Assembly (NCBI GenBank): GCA_036821825.1
Contig: DAISIV010000004.1
Span: 65,109 to 129,108 of the forward strand
Length of the DNA stretch: 64,000 nucleotides
Reading direction: 5' to 3'
Origin: CAITZA01 sp937915285
GTDB taxonomy: Bacteria > Desulfobacterota > Desulfomonilia > Desulfomonilales > Desulfomonilaceae
Position numbers and translations under genes: made by a program. The notes under the pieces are model-generated. The model did no database searches and was not told the origin of the DNA. It saw only the letters and a list, made by a program, of their open reading frames with translations. Positions 1-7,975 of the stretch are shown piece after piece; the first letter of the stretch is position 1, and each line of letters begins with the position of its first letter.

Positions 1-512
1 GAATAAACACCGGGCAGGTTCCTGTATTTTTCATCACAATCCAGACCGTATCCTACTAGAAACCCCTTCTCAATGTCGAATCCGCAGTAGTCGAGGCTTA
101 CGCTTTTCTCACGTCGGCCGGTCTTGTTGATCAGCGCTGCTATTTTAAGACTCCGCGGATTTCGTCGCAACAACAGTTCACGGTAATGACTTAACGTCAG
201 ACCGGTATCGATTATGTCATCCACCAGAATCACGTCCTTGCCTTCTATCGGAGCCGAAACATCAAGCAGAATGTTGAGTTCCCCACTACTGGTTTTTGAA
301 GGGCCATAGGATGAAATTCTTGCAAACTCTATGTGGCAAGGATTGCGCAACGCCCTTACAAGATCGGCAAGAAAGACGAAAGCCCCTTTGAGTATTCCAA
401 TAAAAATTACGCCACCATCCGGATAATCATTCGATATCTGATAACCCAATTCCGTAACTCTGTCCCTTATGGATGATTCATCAAAGACAGGGGTTAATTC
501 CACTTGTTCCAT
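1..512 (-). CDS. hpt: Hypoxanthine phosphoribosyltransferase, 3' end cut by window
   Basis: Reading the minus strand from the ATG at 512 gives an open frame to base 1 (170 codons) without a stop, so the C-terminus lies outside. The product contains the PRPP-binding loop VILVDDIIDTG followed by LTL, and the Hpt-type ending RNLPGVY near base 5. Hpt salvages hypoxanthine or guanine to IMP or GMP in the cytoplasm using PRPP. It starts 46 bases downstream of the tsaD stop on the same strand and is probably the last gene of the HAD-pspA-AAA-tsaD-hpt run. An Hpt-like regulator is less likely because the family's core motifs are intact. Confidence 0.9.
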   Translation of the reverse strand, partial: MEQVELTPVFDESSIRDRVTELGYQISNDYPDGGVIFIGILKGAFVFLADLVRALRNPCHIEFARISSYGPSKTSSGELNILLDVSAPIEGKDVILVDDIIDTGLTLSHYRELLLRRNPRSLKIAALINKTGRREKSVSLDYCGFDIEKGFLVGYGLDCDEKYRNLPGVY

Positions 513-558
513 TATGCGCTCCAGTCATGCTGAATAGATTTCTAACCGGCCGATAAAT

Positions 559-1614
559 TCACCACCTGCTTACGGCCCCAAAATCCAGATCATCAGGAGG
601 AGTTTCTCTGACCAGGAAACCGGCACGGGCAGCAATCATGGCCGCATTGTCCGCGCAAAGCGGCACGGACGGGAAAATGGGCTCAATTCCCACTCTAATG
701 CCCTGCTCCGCAAACTTCCTGCGAAGCGCACCGTTTGCAGCCACTCCTCCACAAACGACCAGTTTATGGGCCTTCATACTTTGAGCGGCCCACAACCCTT
801 TGGTAACGAGCACATCCAGGACCGCATCCTGAAATGCCCGGCAAATTCGCTTGAGGTTCCTGTCCACCTCAGGATCATCCTTGTCGTAAGCCAGAGCGTG
901 AAAACTACCCGGAATATTGTCTTTTCGTTTTACCCCGAATATCTCCTCGGATTTTTTTAATACGGCCGTCTTAAGTCCGGAAAATGAAAAATCCAGATTA
1001 TTCTTTTCCATGAGGGCTCTGGGCAACCTGATGCCATCTGAACCCGATTCAGCGGCCATTTTCTCAATTATTGATCCTCCCGGATACCCCAAACCAAGAA
1101 GCTTGGCCACCTTGTCAAAAGCCTCTCCAGCAGCGTCATCTCGGGTTTTGCCCATCACCTCTATATTGGTGACCGAGTTGACTTTGAATATTGTTGTGTG
1201 ACCACCCGAGACAACCATCCCTACAAACGGGAATTCCAGGTCACTTCTCTCAAGGAAAGCCGCAAAGAGGTGGCCATGTAAGTGATTCACACCGTACACG
1301 GGTCTATCGAGGGCCATCGCCATGGATTTGGCCACCCCTACCCCTACGAGCAAGGAGCCTATCAGTCCTGGACCTCGGGTCACTCCGATACAGTCGATAT
1401 CCTGAGGCCCCAGCCCCGACTGCTCGAAAGCCTGCGAAATGACCCAGGAAACAGATTCAATGTGTTTGCGTGAAGCCAGTTCAGGCACTACACCGCCGTA
1501 CTGCTTATGAACGTCTATTTGCGATACAACTACATTCGATAACAAACGAGAGGAGTCCACCGTAATGGCAGCGGATGTTTCATCACAGGATGTCTCTATG
1601 CCCAGAATGATCAT
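559..1614 (-). CDS. tsaD: tRNA threonylcarbamoyladenosine transferase TsaD
   Basis: The 351-aa product starts MIILGIETSCDET, the canonical TsaD/Gcp opening, and carries the metal-binding NHLHGH motif (His111 and His115), VSGGHT and the late CGGVAANGALR motif. Length is normal. With TsaB and TsaE it transfers the threonylcarbamoyl group to A37 of ANN-decoding tRNAs. The ATG overlaps the stop of the upstream AAA ATPase by four bases (ATGA), so translation is probably coupled. The universal tRNA-modification gene thus sits inside a PspA-type envelope-stress operon. tsaB and tsaE are not in the window. Confidence 0.96.
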   Translation of the reverse strand: MIILGIETSCDETSAAITVDSSRLLSNVVVSQIDVHKQYGGVVPELASRKHIESVSWVISQAFEQSGLGPQDIDCIGVTRGPGLIGSLLVGVGVAKSMAMALDRPVYGVNHLHGHLFAAFLERSDLEFPFVGMVVSGGHTTIFKVNSVTNIEVMGKTRDDAAGEAFDKVAKLLGLGYPGGSIIEKMAAESGSDGIRLPRALMEKNNLDFSFSGLKTAVLKKSEEIFGVKRKDNIPGSFHALAYDKDDPEVDRNLKRICRAFQDAVLDVLVTKGLWAAQSMKAHKLVVCGGVAANGALRRKFAEQGIRVGIEPIFPSVPLCADNAAMIAARAGFLVRETPPDDLDFGAVSRW

Positions 1615-3347
1615 GCCCGGCCTCTCATCGATGCCCTGAACTCCTCGAGTTGCTGCTCCAGAAACTCACGGGGTGTGTTGGCATATCTTTCGGGAAGCAA
1701 TCTTCTGGACGTGCATTCCAGCGCGGCCAATAACTCCTGGAAATCACGTTGTTTGGATATGTCTGACGGCATGAAGTTGTTTATTTCATCAATTATTGTC
1801 TCAGGACCTATATTTCCATCAAGGAATTCCCTGCGCTTTAATTCAGTGATCAAATGGTCAAAATCGGCAGGATAATATTTTGCGGTCATTTTGAAGATTC
1901 TGGACCTCAAATCGGGCGTTAAATCTTCGATATCAATACCTGCTCTGAGAAAGACCGACCTGACATAGCCTGGACGCTCCTGGCCGTGAACATCAAATAC
2001 GGGGATGTGCTCACCTGCTCGTCCGGATCTCTTGATATCTGGCTCAAGCCGGTCAGGACGCGCAGTGATGATGATCCACACAATCCTCCCCCTGTTCTTG
2101 GGATCCGACATCATCTTGAGCATGGCTCCGAAAAGTCGCCTGTCTACTTCGTGGCTTTGAGGCCCCCTTCCCCCAATTTCAGTGTCAGCTTCATCATAGA
2201 AGACCATTACCTTTCCCATGGCCTCAAGAGCTGATCGTATCCTTTCCCAATTACTCTCAGTCTGCCCCACATATTGTCCGCGTACATTTTTCAGCTCTAC
2301 TGCAATCCAACCGCATTCCTTTGCAAAGGCCTTGAATATGAAGGTTTTTCCCACTCCATTGGCGCCAGGCGCCAGTATACCCACAGGCATGAGTTCAGGA
2401 TCAGAGCCATTTAAAAATGTCCCCAGCTCTCTCAGATGTTTTATCAGGGCCGTGGCTCCCAGGACTCTCTCGAACCCGTAATCAAGATCAAGGAAACTTA
2501 CATGGCCCTCGAGTTCCTTTTCTATTATTTCCCTGGCCTTCTCAAATATTTGTGGCGGATTAACCGTTGATCCACGGTAGATGGCCTGATTAACAAGCTG
2601 CCTTATGGAAAGTAGGGTCAGGCCTGCTGAACTGAATGTCAACTGTTCCACGTCTGTCGGGCAGATGGCCGACTCGTGCCCGGCCAGATTCATTAGGAAA
2701 GAACGCCGCTCGTCGGCCGATGGTCGCTCAATGTTGATTGCAGACACGTAGGGTAATTCCACTATCCTTGCGTTCACCTCACTCAATGTCTCACTGATCA
2801 GGAACACTATGTTGTTCGAGACAACGAATCGCTCTTCGGAGAGCCAGTTCTCGAGGGTAATCACTTTCAGCCTGTCAGAATCTGACATAGACGAGTATAC
2901 CTCGGCCGGAGCTACCGCCTCCGCATGATTTATGATAACGGCCATCGGCTTTAGAGGGCCTTTTTGAAGCGTGAAGTCCAAGGCGTCCAGATTCATCAAA
3001 TGCCTCAGGGTGTCCAGAGCAGTAACTATGTCGGACCTGGATGCAGTCATCAGTTTGGAGAGACGCTCATCACCTATCCTGTCTGACAAGAATTGTCTGT
3101 CCTCAGGATCGTGGAATCGAAACCCTTCGACTGGATCATAAATTATCACCATCTTGGGAGCTGACGGTTTGGAGGGTTTGATGAGTGAGTCAATCAGGAA
3201 GTCTACCAGGTGAGCATATCGTCCATCTTCAAGTGGATATATGTCTTTTGTATTTCCGTAAATCACAAAGGCCGTAGACTGTGACGACAGATACCTATCG
3301 ATTATTTTCTGGGCAAATTTTGGCGCCTTTGGAATCCTTTCGCTCAT
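1611..3347 (-). CDS. Two-module AAA family ATPase, PspA-associated
   Basis: The 578-aa protein has a C-terminal AAA module with Walker A GANGVGKT (residues 328-335), Walker B VMVFYDEAD (380-388) and a sensor/arginine-finger stretch around ITARPDRLEPDIKRSGRAGE (427-446). The N-terminal half (about 1-260) also looks AAA-like, with a hydrophobic strand PMAVIINHAEA at a Walker-B-like position, but no GKT loop, so it is probably a degenerate non-hydrolysing module. It lies 46 bases after pspA and overlaps tsaD. AAA partners of PspA/IM30 proteins are known; a role in remodelling PspA or membranes is inferred. No transmembrane segment is visible. The substrate is unknown. Confidence 0.82.
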   Translation of the reverse strand: MSERIPKAPKFAQKIIDRYLSSQSTAFVIYGNTKDIYPLEDGRYAHLVDFLIDSLIKPSKPSAPKMVIIYDPVEGFRFHDPEDRQFLSDRIGDERLSKLMTASRSDIVTALDTLRHLMNLDALDFTLQKGPLKPMAVIINHAEAVAPAEVYSSMSDSDRLKVITLENWLSEERFVVSNNIVFLISETLSEVNARIVELPYVSAINIERPSADERRSFLMNLAGHESAICPTDVEQLTFSSAGLTLLSIRQLVNQAIYRGSTVNPPQIFEKAREIIEKELEGHVSFLDLDYGFERVLGATALIKHLRELGTFLNGSDPELMPVGILAPGANGVGKTFIFKAFAKECGWIAVELKNVRGQYVGQTESNWERIRSALEAMGKVMVFYDEADTEIGGRGPQSHEVDRRLFGAMLKMMSDPKNRGRIVWIIITARPDRLEPDIKRSGRAGEHIPVFDVHGQERPGYVRSVFLRAGIDIEDLTPDLRSRIFKMTAKYYPADFDHLITELKRREFLDGNIGPETIIDEINNFMPSDISKQRDFQELLAALECTSRRLLPERYANTPREFLEQQLEEFRASMRGRA

Positions 3348-3393
3348 ATTGTTTACAGCTATAGCTCCCGCGTGTTCCTGCTTGAATCAAGGC

Positions 3394-4137
3394 TCAACCA
3401 AGATCTCTGGTCTTCTCTGAGACCGCCGGCTGTTTTGAACGCGCCTGCAGGAGTTGGTCAAACCGGTCTTCAGCCTGCTTTTTGGCTCCCAACCTGTGAT
3501 AGCTATCATCGACCTGCTCCTTGCCGGACTGCCTCATTTCGGTAGCGATCCTAGCCTGTGTTCTCATTGCGGAAACCTTTTCCCTGATCGTCACTATGGA
3601 TTCATCAACCGAAGACTCAGCCAAACCTCGCAGGCGTGACTCAAGCTGGATCACCTGCTGGGTGGACACAAATTCAGCGATCATTTCGCCCTGCTCTTTT
3701 TTGAGCTTCTCTATTTCGTCGCTGAACGACCTGAGCCTTGTCTTGTAATCTTCAACCTTGTTTTTCTGTGATTCCAGTTCCTGGGCCAGGAGCGCCTCTT
3801 TCTCATCAATCTCTTGTAAACGTGTCAGGTATCTGGCGCCTGCTTCACGGTGCAACGGGTTTGCGGGGTCTGATTCTGCAGCAGCCAGAGCCCCATCAAG
3901 GCGACTCCTTATTTCAGTCTCCTCGCGGGCAAGATCCTTGAGTGTCTGTTCGGTTTTTTCGCGCTCACGTGCAAGTAAGGCTACCGCTTTTTCCATTTCC
4001 AGGTAGCGTTTCTTGGACTCGTCTATGGCCGCAGCATAAGTAGCCCGTATAGCTTCGGGGCTCGACGATACAACGTCATCGCCAGCGTTTATGAACATAC
4101 CCTTTATCCTGGTCCAAAGTTTTCCAAGAAAACTCAT
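3394..4137 (-). CDS. pspA: PspA/IM30 family membrane-stress protein
   Basis: This 247-aa protein has the PspA/Vipp1 layout: a short amphipathic N-terminus (MSFLGKLWTRIKGMF), then nearly continuous charged heptad-rich coiled coil, and a helical tail ending KTRDLG. The conserved early segment with NAGDDV, EAIR and the following AIDESKKRY is present. PspA oligomers bind stressed inner membrane and limit proton leak. GAGG lies eight bases before the ATG. It follows the HAD gene by 45 bases and precedes the AAA ATPase. No pspF, pspB or pspC is visible, so the AAA protein may replace the usual partners. Confidence 0.9.
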   Translation of the reverse strand: MSFLGKLWTRIKGMFINAGDDVVSSSPEAIRATYAAAIDESKKRYLEMEKAVALLAREREKTEQTLKDLAREETEIRSRLDGALAAAESDPANPLHREAGARYLTRLQEIDEKEALLAQELESQKNKVEDYKTRLRSFSDEIEKLKKEQGEMIAEFVSTQQVIQLESRLRGLAESSVDESIVTIREKVSAMRTQARIATEMRQSGKEQVDDSYHRLGAKKQAEDRFDQLLQARSKQPAVSEKTRDLG

Positions 4138-4182
4138 TTCATTTTCCTCTCAATCGAATCAACCTGTCCTGTTTAACAAATT

Positions 4183-4743
4183 TTACCCGCATACGCCCTC
4201 TACATACCATTCCCTTATATCGGCCCATTTGTCAAACTTGCACGTAACCGGTATCCGGCAGTTCCTGTTCCAAGGCTGAATCATGAGTCCAACGCCTATG
4301 CCTTCCGCGAGATAGTCGCCGAGATGAAGCTCGTCGTCTTCTATGATGAAGCCGGCGCCGGTCTGTTTTAGGTAAAATCTCTTGTCACGATCCCCACCGG
4401 TCACTATCATCTCCGGCATTTTCCCAGGCCAGTCAAGCGATTCAAGCTGCCTGCGCGCCGTGTCAGGATCATTGCGACCGGTGATGAAAAGGAGTGGGCG
4501 CCTGGTTCTGTCATGTATCTCCCACAGCACATTCACTGCGCCTTCGTACGGCTCAATATATTCTCGGCTGAACATGTGTCTTGCCGACTCACGAAGAGCC
4601 TCAACCGTCAGCCCCAAAGGCTCCAGGTCCCACCCCACGAGTTCTTCCGGACTGAAATTGGCCCCGGTAGACTCGTTTATGTGAGACAGAATTACGTCTA
4701 TGGATCTTAAAACTACACCATCTATATCAAAGGCTACTTTCAT
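4183..4743 (-). CDS. HAD-superfamily phosphatase, 5'-nucleotidase-like
   Basis: The product begins MKVAFDIDGVV, the HAD motif I with nucleophile and acid/base aspartates (DxD), followed by a helical cap, motif II in LLFITGRND, a conserved lysine near DRDKRFYLK and the acidic motif IEDDELH. This resembles deoxy-pyrimidine 5'-nucleotidases and other small class C-like HAD proteins; the substrate cannot be told. A GTG at 4758 would add five residues, but the ATG at 4743 is preferred because GGAG lies nine bases before it. It is the first gene of the minus-strand run leading to pspA. Confidence 0.75.
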   Translation of the reverse strand: MKVAFDIDGVVLRSIDVILSHINESTGANFSPEELVGWDLEPLGLTVEALRESARHMFSREYIEPYEGAVNVLWEIHDRTRRPLLFITGRNDPDTARRQLESLDWPGKMPEMIVTGGDRDKRFYLKQTGAGFIIEDDELHLGDYLAEGIGVGLMIQPWNRNCRIPVTCKFDKWADIREWYVEGVCG

Positions 4744-5024
4744 CGATCTGGTCTCCACTAGCGATTAGAACTGATCATTTTCACGCTCTTCACAGGTCAA
4801 ATAAATGCCAGAATAGCTTCTGTCGCCCCCTGTTTCAACTGTATGCGAGGCATGGTTAATTTCCATACCACAACTTGGACTGAATTGATGTATATTACAG
4901 TATAAATTAACTCCCTAATATGAAAGTTAGCAGACTTCACGCCAATAAAATCGACCTTTTGAATTGATTTCTCCGGAAACTTTTCTCTTTAAAATGAGTT
5001 CGATTTATCGGAGCCTTTAAACTT

Positions 5025-6029
5025 ATGTCCCAGAATCTCGTAATACGTTCCGTGGTCGGGCTATTTGCCGTCATAGTGGTTGGAACCCTAGGATATATGT
5101 ATCTTGAGGGCTGGACCTTTCTCGACGGACTTTACATGACAGTCATAACTATAGGCTCAATAGGATATCAGGAAGTTCATCCACTCGGAGAATGGGGAAG
5201 AGTATTCACGATATTTCTAATATTCATAGGGTTCGGAGTGGTTGGTTACGTTCTCATCACCGGAAGTAGGATGCTCATTGAGGGTGAGGTTGAAAAAATA
5301 ATTACGAGGCGGCGTTCGATGAAGGCAATCGAAAAGACCACCGGTCATTTTGTGGTATGTGGTTTTGGAAGAATGGGGGCTTACGTCTGTCACCAGTTCC
5401 ATGCTCGCGGAATACCTTTTGTTGTGATCGAAAATGCCCCAGAGGCCCAGTTAAAGATTATCGACCAAGGTTATCATCTGGCCCCTGGAAACGCTACGGA
5501 AGAAGAGGTGCTTATCTCAGCAAATATAAAATCGGCCAGAGGCCTTGTTTCTGTGCTGAACTCGGACGCTGCGAATGTTTACGTGGTGTTGTCGGCCAGG
5601 GAACTTAACTCGGATCTCGAAATCATAGCCAGAGCGGGTGAGGAAAGCGCCCACAAGAAATTGTTACGGGCCGGAGCCAATCGTGTCATCAGTCCATACC
5701 AGGTCGGCGGAATGAGGATGGTTATGGGCATTCTAAAGCCCGAGGTAATGAACTTCCTTGAAGTGGCTATGGATTACCGGGACATGAATATTGAGCTTGA
5801 GGAGGTAAGCATAACCAACGACTCGGTTTATTGCGGTAAATCGCTAGTGGAAACCGATATCCGCAGAGACCTTAACCTCATCATAATAGCCATAAAGAAA
5901 ACTCACGGAAAAATGGTGTTTAACCCAGGGCCAAGCGCCACAATCGAGGAGGGCGACACCCTCATAGCTATGGGTGAGCGCAAGAGCCTGAGGATACTGG
6001 AGCAAAAAGGACGCAAATCGCACGTATAG
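5025..6029 (+). CDS. Potassium channel with RCK (TrkA-N/TrkA-C) domains
   Basis: The 334-aa protein has a first transmembrane helix at about residues 8-28, a pore loop containing TIGSIGYQEVHP (42-53), a second helix at 58-80, a TrkA-N Rossmann domain (FVVCGFGRMGAYV, from about 113) and a TrkA-C domain at the end. This is the two-helix prokaryotic ligand-gated K+ channel architecture. The filter reads S-I-G-Y-Q where T-V-G-Y-G is canonical, so the last glycine is replaced. The gene is single and transcribed away from the HAD operon. Ligand gating by NAD(H) or divalent cations is known for relatives and only inferred here. Confidence 0.88.
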   Translation: MSQNLVIRSVVGLFAVIVVGTLGYMYLEGWTFLDGLYMTVITIGSIGYQEVHPLGEWGRVFTIFLIFIGFGVVGYVLITGSRMLIEGEVEKIITRRRSMKAIEKTTGHFVVCGFGRMGAYVCHQFHARGIPFVVIENAPEAQLKIIDQGYHLAPGNATEEEVLISANIKSARGLVSVLNSDAANVYVVLSARELNSDLEIIARAGEESAHKKLLRAGANRVISPYQVGGMRMVMGILKPEVMNFLEVAMDYRDMNIELEEVSITNDSVYCGKSLVETDIRRDLNLIIIAIKKTHGKMVFNPGPSATIEEGDTLIAMGERKSLRILEQKGRKSHV

Positions 6030-6108
6030 CCTGCTTTGGATAGGCCTTACAGTGGTCCGCTTTATGTCAGTCATGATGCCGGTTTTTTTCTGATGGCAGA
6101 CCGGAATT

Positions 6109-6942
6109 CTAATGATCCTCTCCCCAGGCGGCACGGCTTTTCTCTATTTTCTTTTTCACATGCGCCCAGGCCTCCCGAGCAAGAAAAGATTCACGCCATC
6201 GGCTTACCATCCTGTCAAACATCTCCGTGGGCATGGCAAAGGTCAGCTCGTCCGGTTTCAGGAATTTCCTGTCTGATGGGTCCCAGCCACCAACCACTGC
6301 CTTGAGCTTACCATCCCCAAGGTATTTCAATGGCCATGTCAGTATGCTGGAGCAGCCCGCCCCAAATGGAGACATAGACGCCTCAAAGTCATTCGTCACA
6401 AATGTCGCCATTTGATTCAGTCCCGATATAGCCTCAGCCCTTGCAAAAAAAACCACGACCTCAGGATGTTCGGATACCGTAAACTGGCTCAACGGCTTCA
6501 TAACACAGAAACGGCGTGGAGCAGGCCTTGGATCAATCATGTGAAGGAAATCACGCATGACCTCCGGGGATTCCAGATAATGCTCCCCCTCCAGTCTCCC
6601 GGGTATTCCGGTAGACACGTAATGAATTATGGTTTCGAGTTGAGGCCTTAAATAACCCAGGTAGAAGGCTCCGCCCAAGCATCCGAAATGTTCACTGTCA
6701 AAACAGGCAGGCGCTTTCTTTTTCCTGGCACGCCATAACACTCCCACCACACAGGAAAAATTCTCGTGCAGAGATCTCCAGTCCACTTCACCTCTGGCCT
6801 CGATTTCTATGTTCGGCAAATCGCCCCTTTTGGGCATGATTGAGTCCGGTGGCGCCTCGTCGGTATAATAGATTCCGAACGGCTCCTCATAGATCCCAAC
6901 GGCCTCCAGGAACTCGGATACCTTAGTGTTGTCAAAAGACAT
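6109..6942 (-). CDS. DUF169 family protein
   Basis: The 277-aa product matches the DUF169 pattern as I remember it: an N-terminal FGIYYTDEAP, a cysteine-bearing core CVVGVLWRAR with HFGCLGGAFYLG, and the late GAGCSSI segment. DUF169 proteins are frequent in anaerobes near formate or CO-related redox genes, but no function is established. The cysteines around 85-115 could bind a metal or cluster; this is inference. AAGGTGAG lies about eight bases before the ATG. It is divergent from the OB-fold gene at 7140 and shares with it an intergenic region carrying a perfect palindrome at 7045-7060. Confidence 0.8.
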   Translation of the reverse strand: MSFDNTKVSEFLEAVGIYEEPFGIYYTDEAPPDSIMPKRGDLPNIEIEARGEVDWRSLHENFSCVVGVLWRARKKKAPACFDSEHFGCLGGAFYLGYLRPQLETIIHYVSTGIPGRLEGEHYLESPEVMRDFLHMIDPRPAPRRFCVMKPLSQFTVSEHPEVVVFFARAEAISGLNQMATFVTNDFEASMSPFGAGCSSILTWPLKYLGDGKLKAVVGGWDPSDRKFLKPDELTFAMPTEMFDRMVSRWRESFLAREAWAHVKKKIEKSRAAWGEDH

Positions 6943-7044
6943 CGTTTTCTCACCTTCTTAAAGACTTCTGATTCTGGGCCCTTTTAAAATGAGATAATAC
7001 AATCTTATCAAAAATGCACTGTGAAGGCAGAATTTTCTTGCAAT

Positions 7045-7060
7045 GAGACCATTTGGTCTC
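7045..7060. promoter_or_regulatory. Perfect 16-bp palindrome, TetR-like operator
   Basis: GAGACCA-TT-TGGTCTC is a perfect inverted repeat in the 197-base region between two divergent genes, about 100 bases from the DUF169 start and 80 bases from the OB-fold gene start. Size and symmetry resemble a TetR/AcrR-family operator. There is no T-run, so it is not a terminator. No regulator gene is adjacent. Confidence 0.5.
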
Positions 7061-7139
7061 TATGCTTGGATTGACTGTTTGGGACAGGCTTTTCTTACAG
7101 TGTTCATGTTAATAACCATTTATTTGAGGTTTAGCAGAA

Positions 7140-7616
7140 ATGGCTGGATATTTTAGATTGGATGTTTCAAGAATCCGAAATGAAGTTAATACGATGAAGA
7201 TATTTTGCCATGCCCACCCTCTGGCTGCTGTCAGGCCCGTATTAAATAAACGGGGGATAATAAAGGCTTCTGACCTGCGCCGATTGAGAACAGATGACAT
7301 GGTTCGGCTCACAGGATTGCAGATCATCTACCATACCCCTCCGACAAAATCGGGCAAGCGTGTAATGTTCCTTACTCTCGAAGATGAGTCCGGCCTTTTT
7401 GATGTGGTAGTCTTTGAGAATGTCCAGAAACGGTTCGCAAGAACTATTCTCACAAGCCAGGTATTGACTCTGGAAGGCAAGCTTCAGCGACGAGGAGTCA
7501 ACGGCAAGGCCATCTCCATAATAATGCGCCGGATATCTCTAGATCTGAGCGGCTCTTTGAACAAACTTCTCGATATTGGAGGTGAACAGGCTAAAAGAAC
7601 TACAATATCCAGCTAG
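7140..7616 (+). CDS. Free-standing OB-fold protein resembling the DnaE/ImuC C-terminus
   Basis: The 158-aa protein contains HAHPLAAVRPVLNKRGI, then VRLTGLQII and VMFLTLEDESGLFDVVVFEN. These correspond in order to the C-terminal OB (tRNA_anti-type) domain of bacterial DNA polymerase III alpha, particularly DnaE2/ImuC, where an HP-x-x-x-x-R-P element precedes the OB strands. There is no polymerase domain; stop codons (7113-7115, 7125-7127) close the frame just upstream. The product is either a stand-alone nucleic-acid-binding protein or the surviving tail of a lost dnaE2. GAGG about ten bases before the ATG supports a real start. Confidence 0.65.
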   Translation: MAGYFRLDVSRIRNEVNTMKIFCHAHPLAAVRPVLNKRGIIKASDLRRLRTDDMVRLTGLQIIYHTPPTKSGKRVMFLTLEDESGLFDVVVFENVQKRFARTILTSQVLTLEGKLQRRGVNGKAISIIMRRISLDLSGSLNKLLDIGGEQAKRTTISS

Positions 7617-7709
7617 ACCTTACGCCATGACTGATGCAGGCAAAACTGTCAGACACTAAGCCGGTAATAAAATCATAAGTCAGGGCGCCCGGGCATGTTC
7701 AGGGGCGGC

Positions 7710-7934
7710 CTATTGCTCCTTACCGCAGTGATGACAGACAGCGGCGTCCCTCGGTATCCTTTGACTGCAATGGTTGCAAACCCTGAATCGAAGAAAATCC
7801 TTTCCGAGGTTAAAAACCGGGATAAGGAATAAAACGGCCCCTCCAAAAATGAAAATCCATTTAGCCGTTTCCAGATCTTCGACGAAGGCTATGACCGCTA
7901 TCAGGAATAACAGGAAAAATAGCAGTAATTTCAT
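7710..7934 (-). CDS. Small membrane protein with zinc ribbon
   Basis: The 74-aa product has two hydrophobic segments (about residues 2-17 and 25-44), then a C-terminal zinc ribbon with paired cysteines CNHC and CHHCGKEQ. It would be a membrane-anchored cytoplasmic zinc-binding module of unknown function. It sits 41 bases after the acyl-CoA ligase on the same strand and may be the last gene of the lctP-acs operon. Confidence 0.7.
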   Translation of the reverse strand: MKLLLFFLLFLIAVIAFVEDLETAKWIFIFGGAVLFLIPVFNLGKDFLRFRVCNHCSQRIPRDAAVCHHCGKEQ

Positions 7935-7975
7935 GTTTATCCTCTAAAATATCATGAACATTTTAAATCGCTTTT

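Noticed and set aside
4861..5024. Promoter for the K+ channel gene (TTGGAC with TATAAA)
   Set aside because: The spacing is about 20 bases and no better pair was found, so it was not listed.
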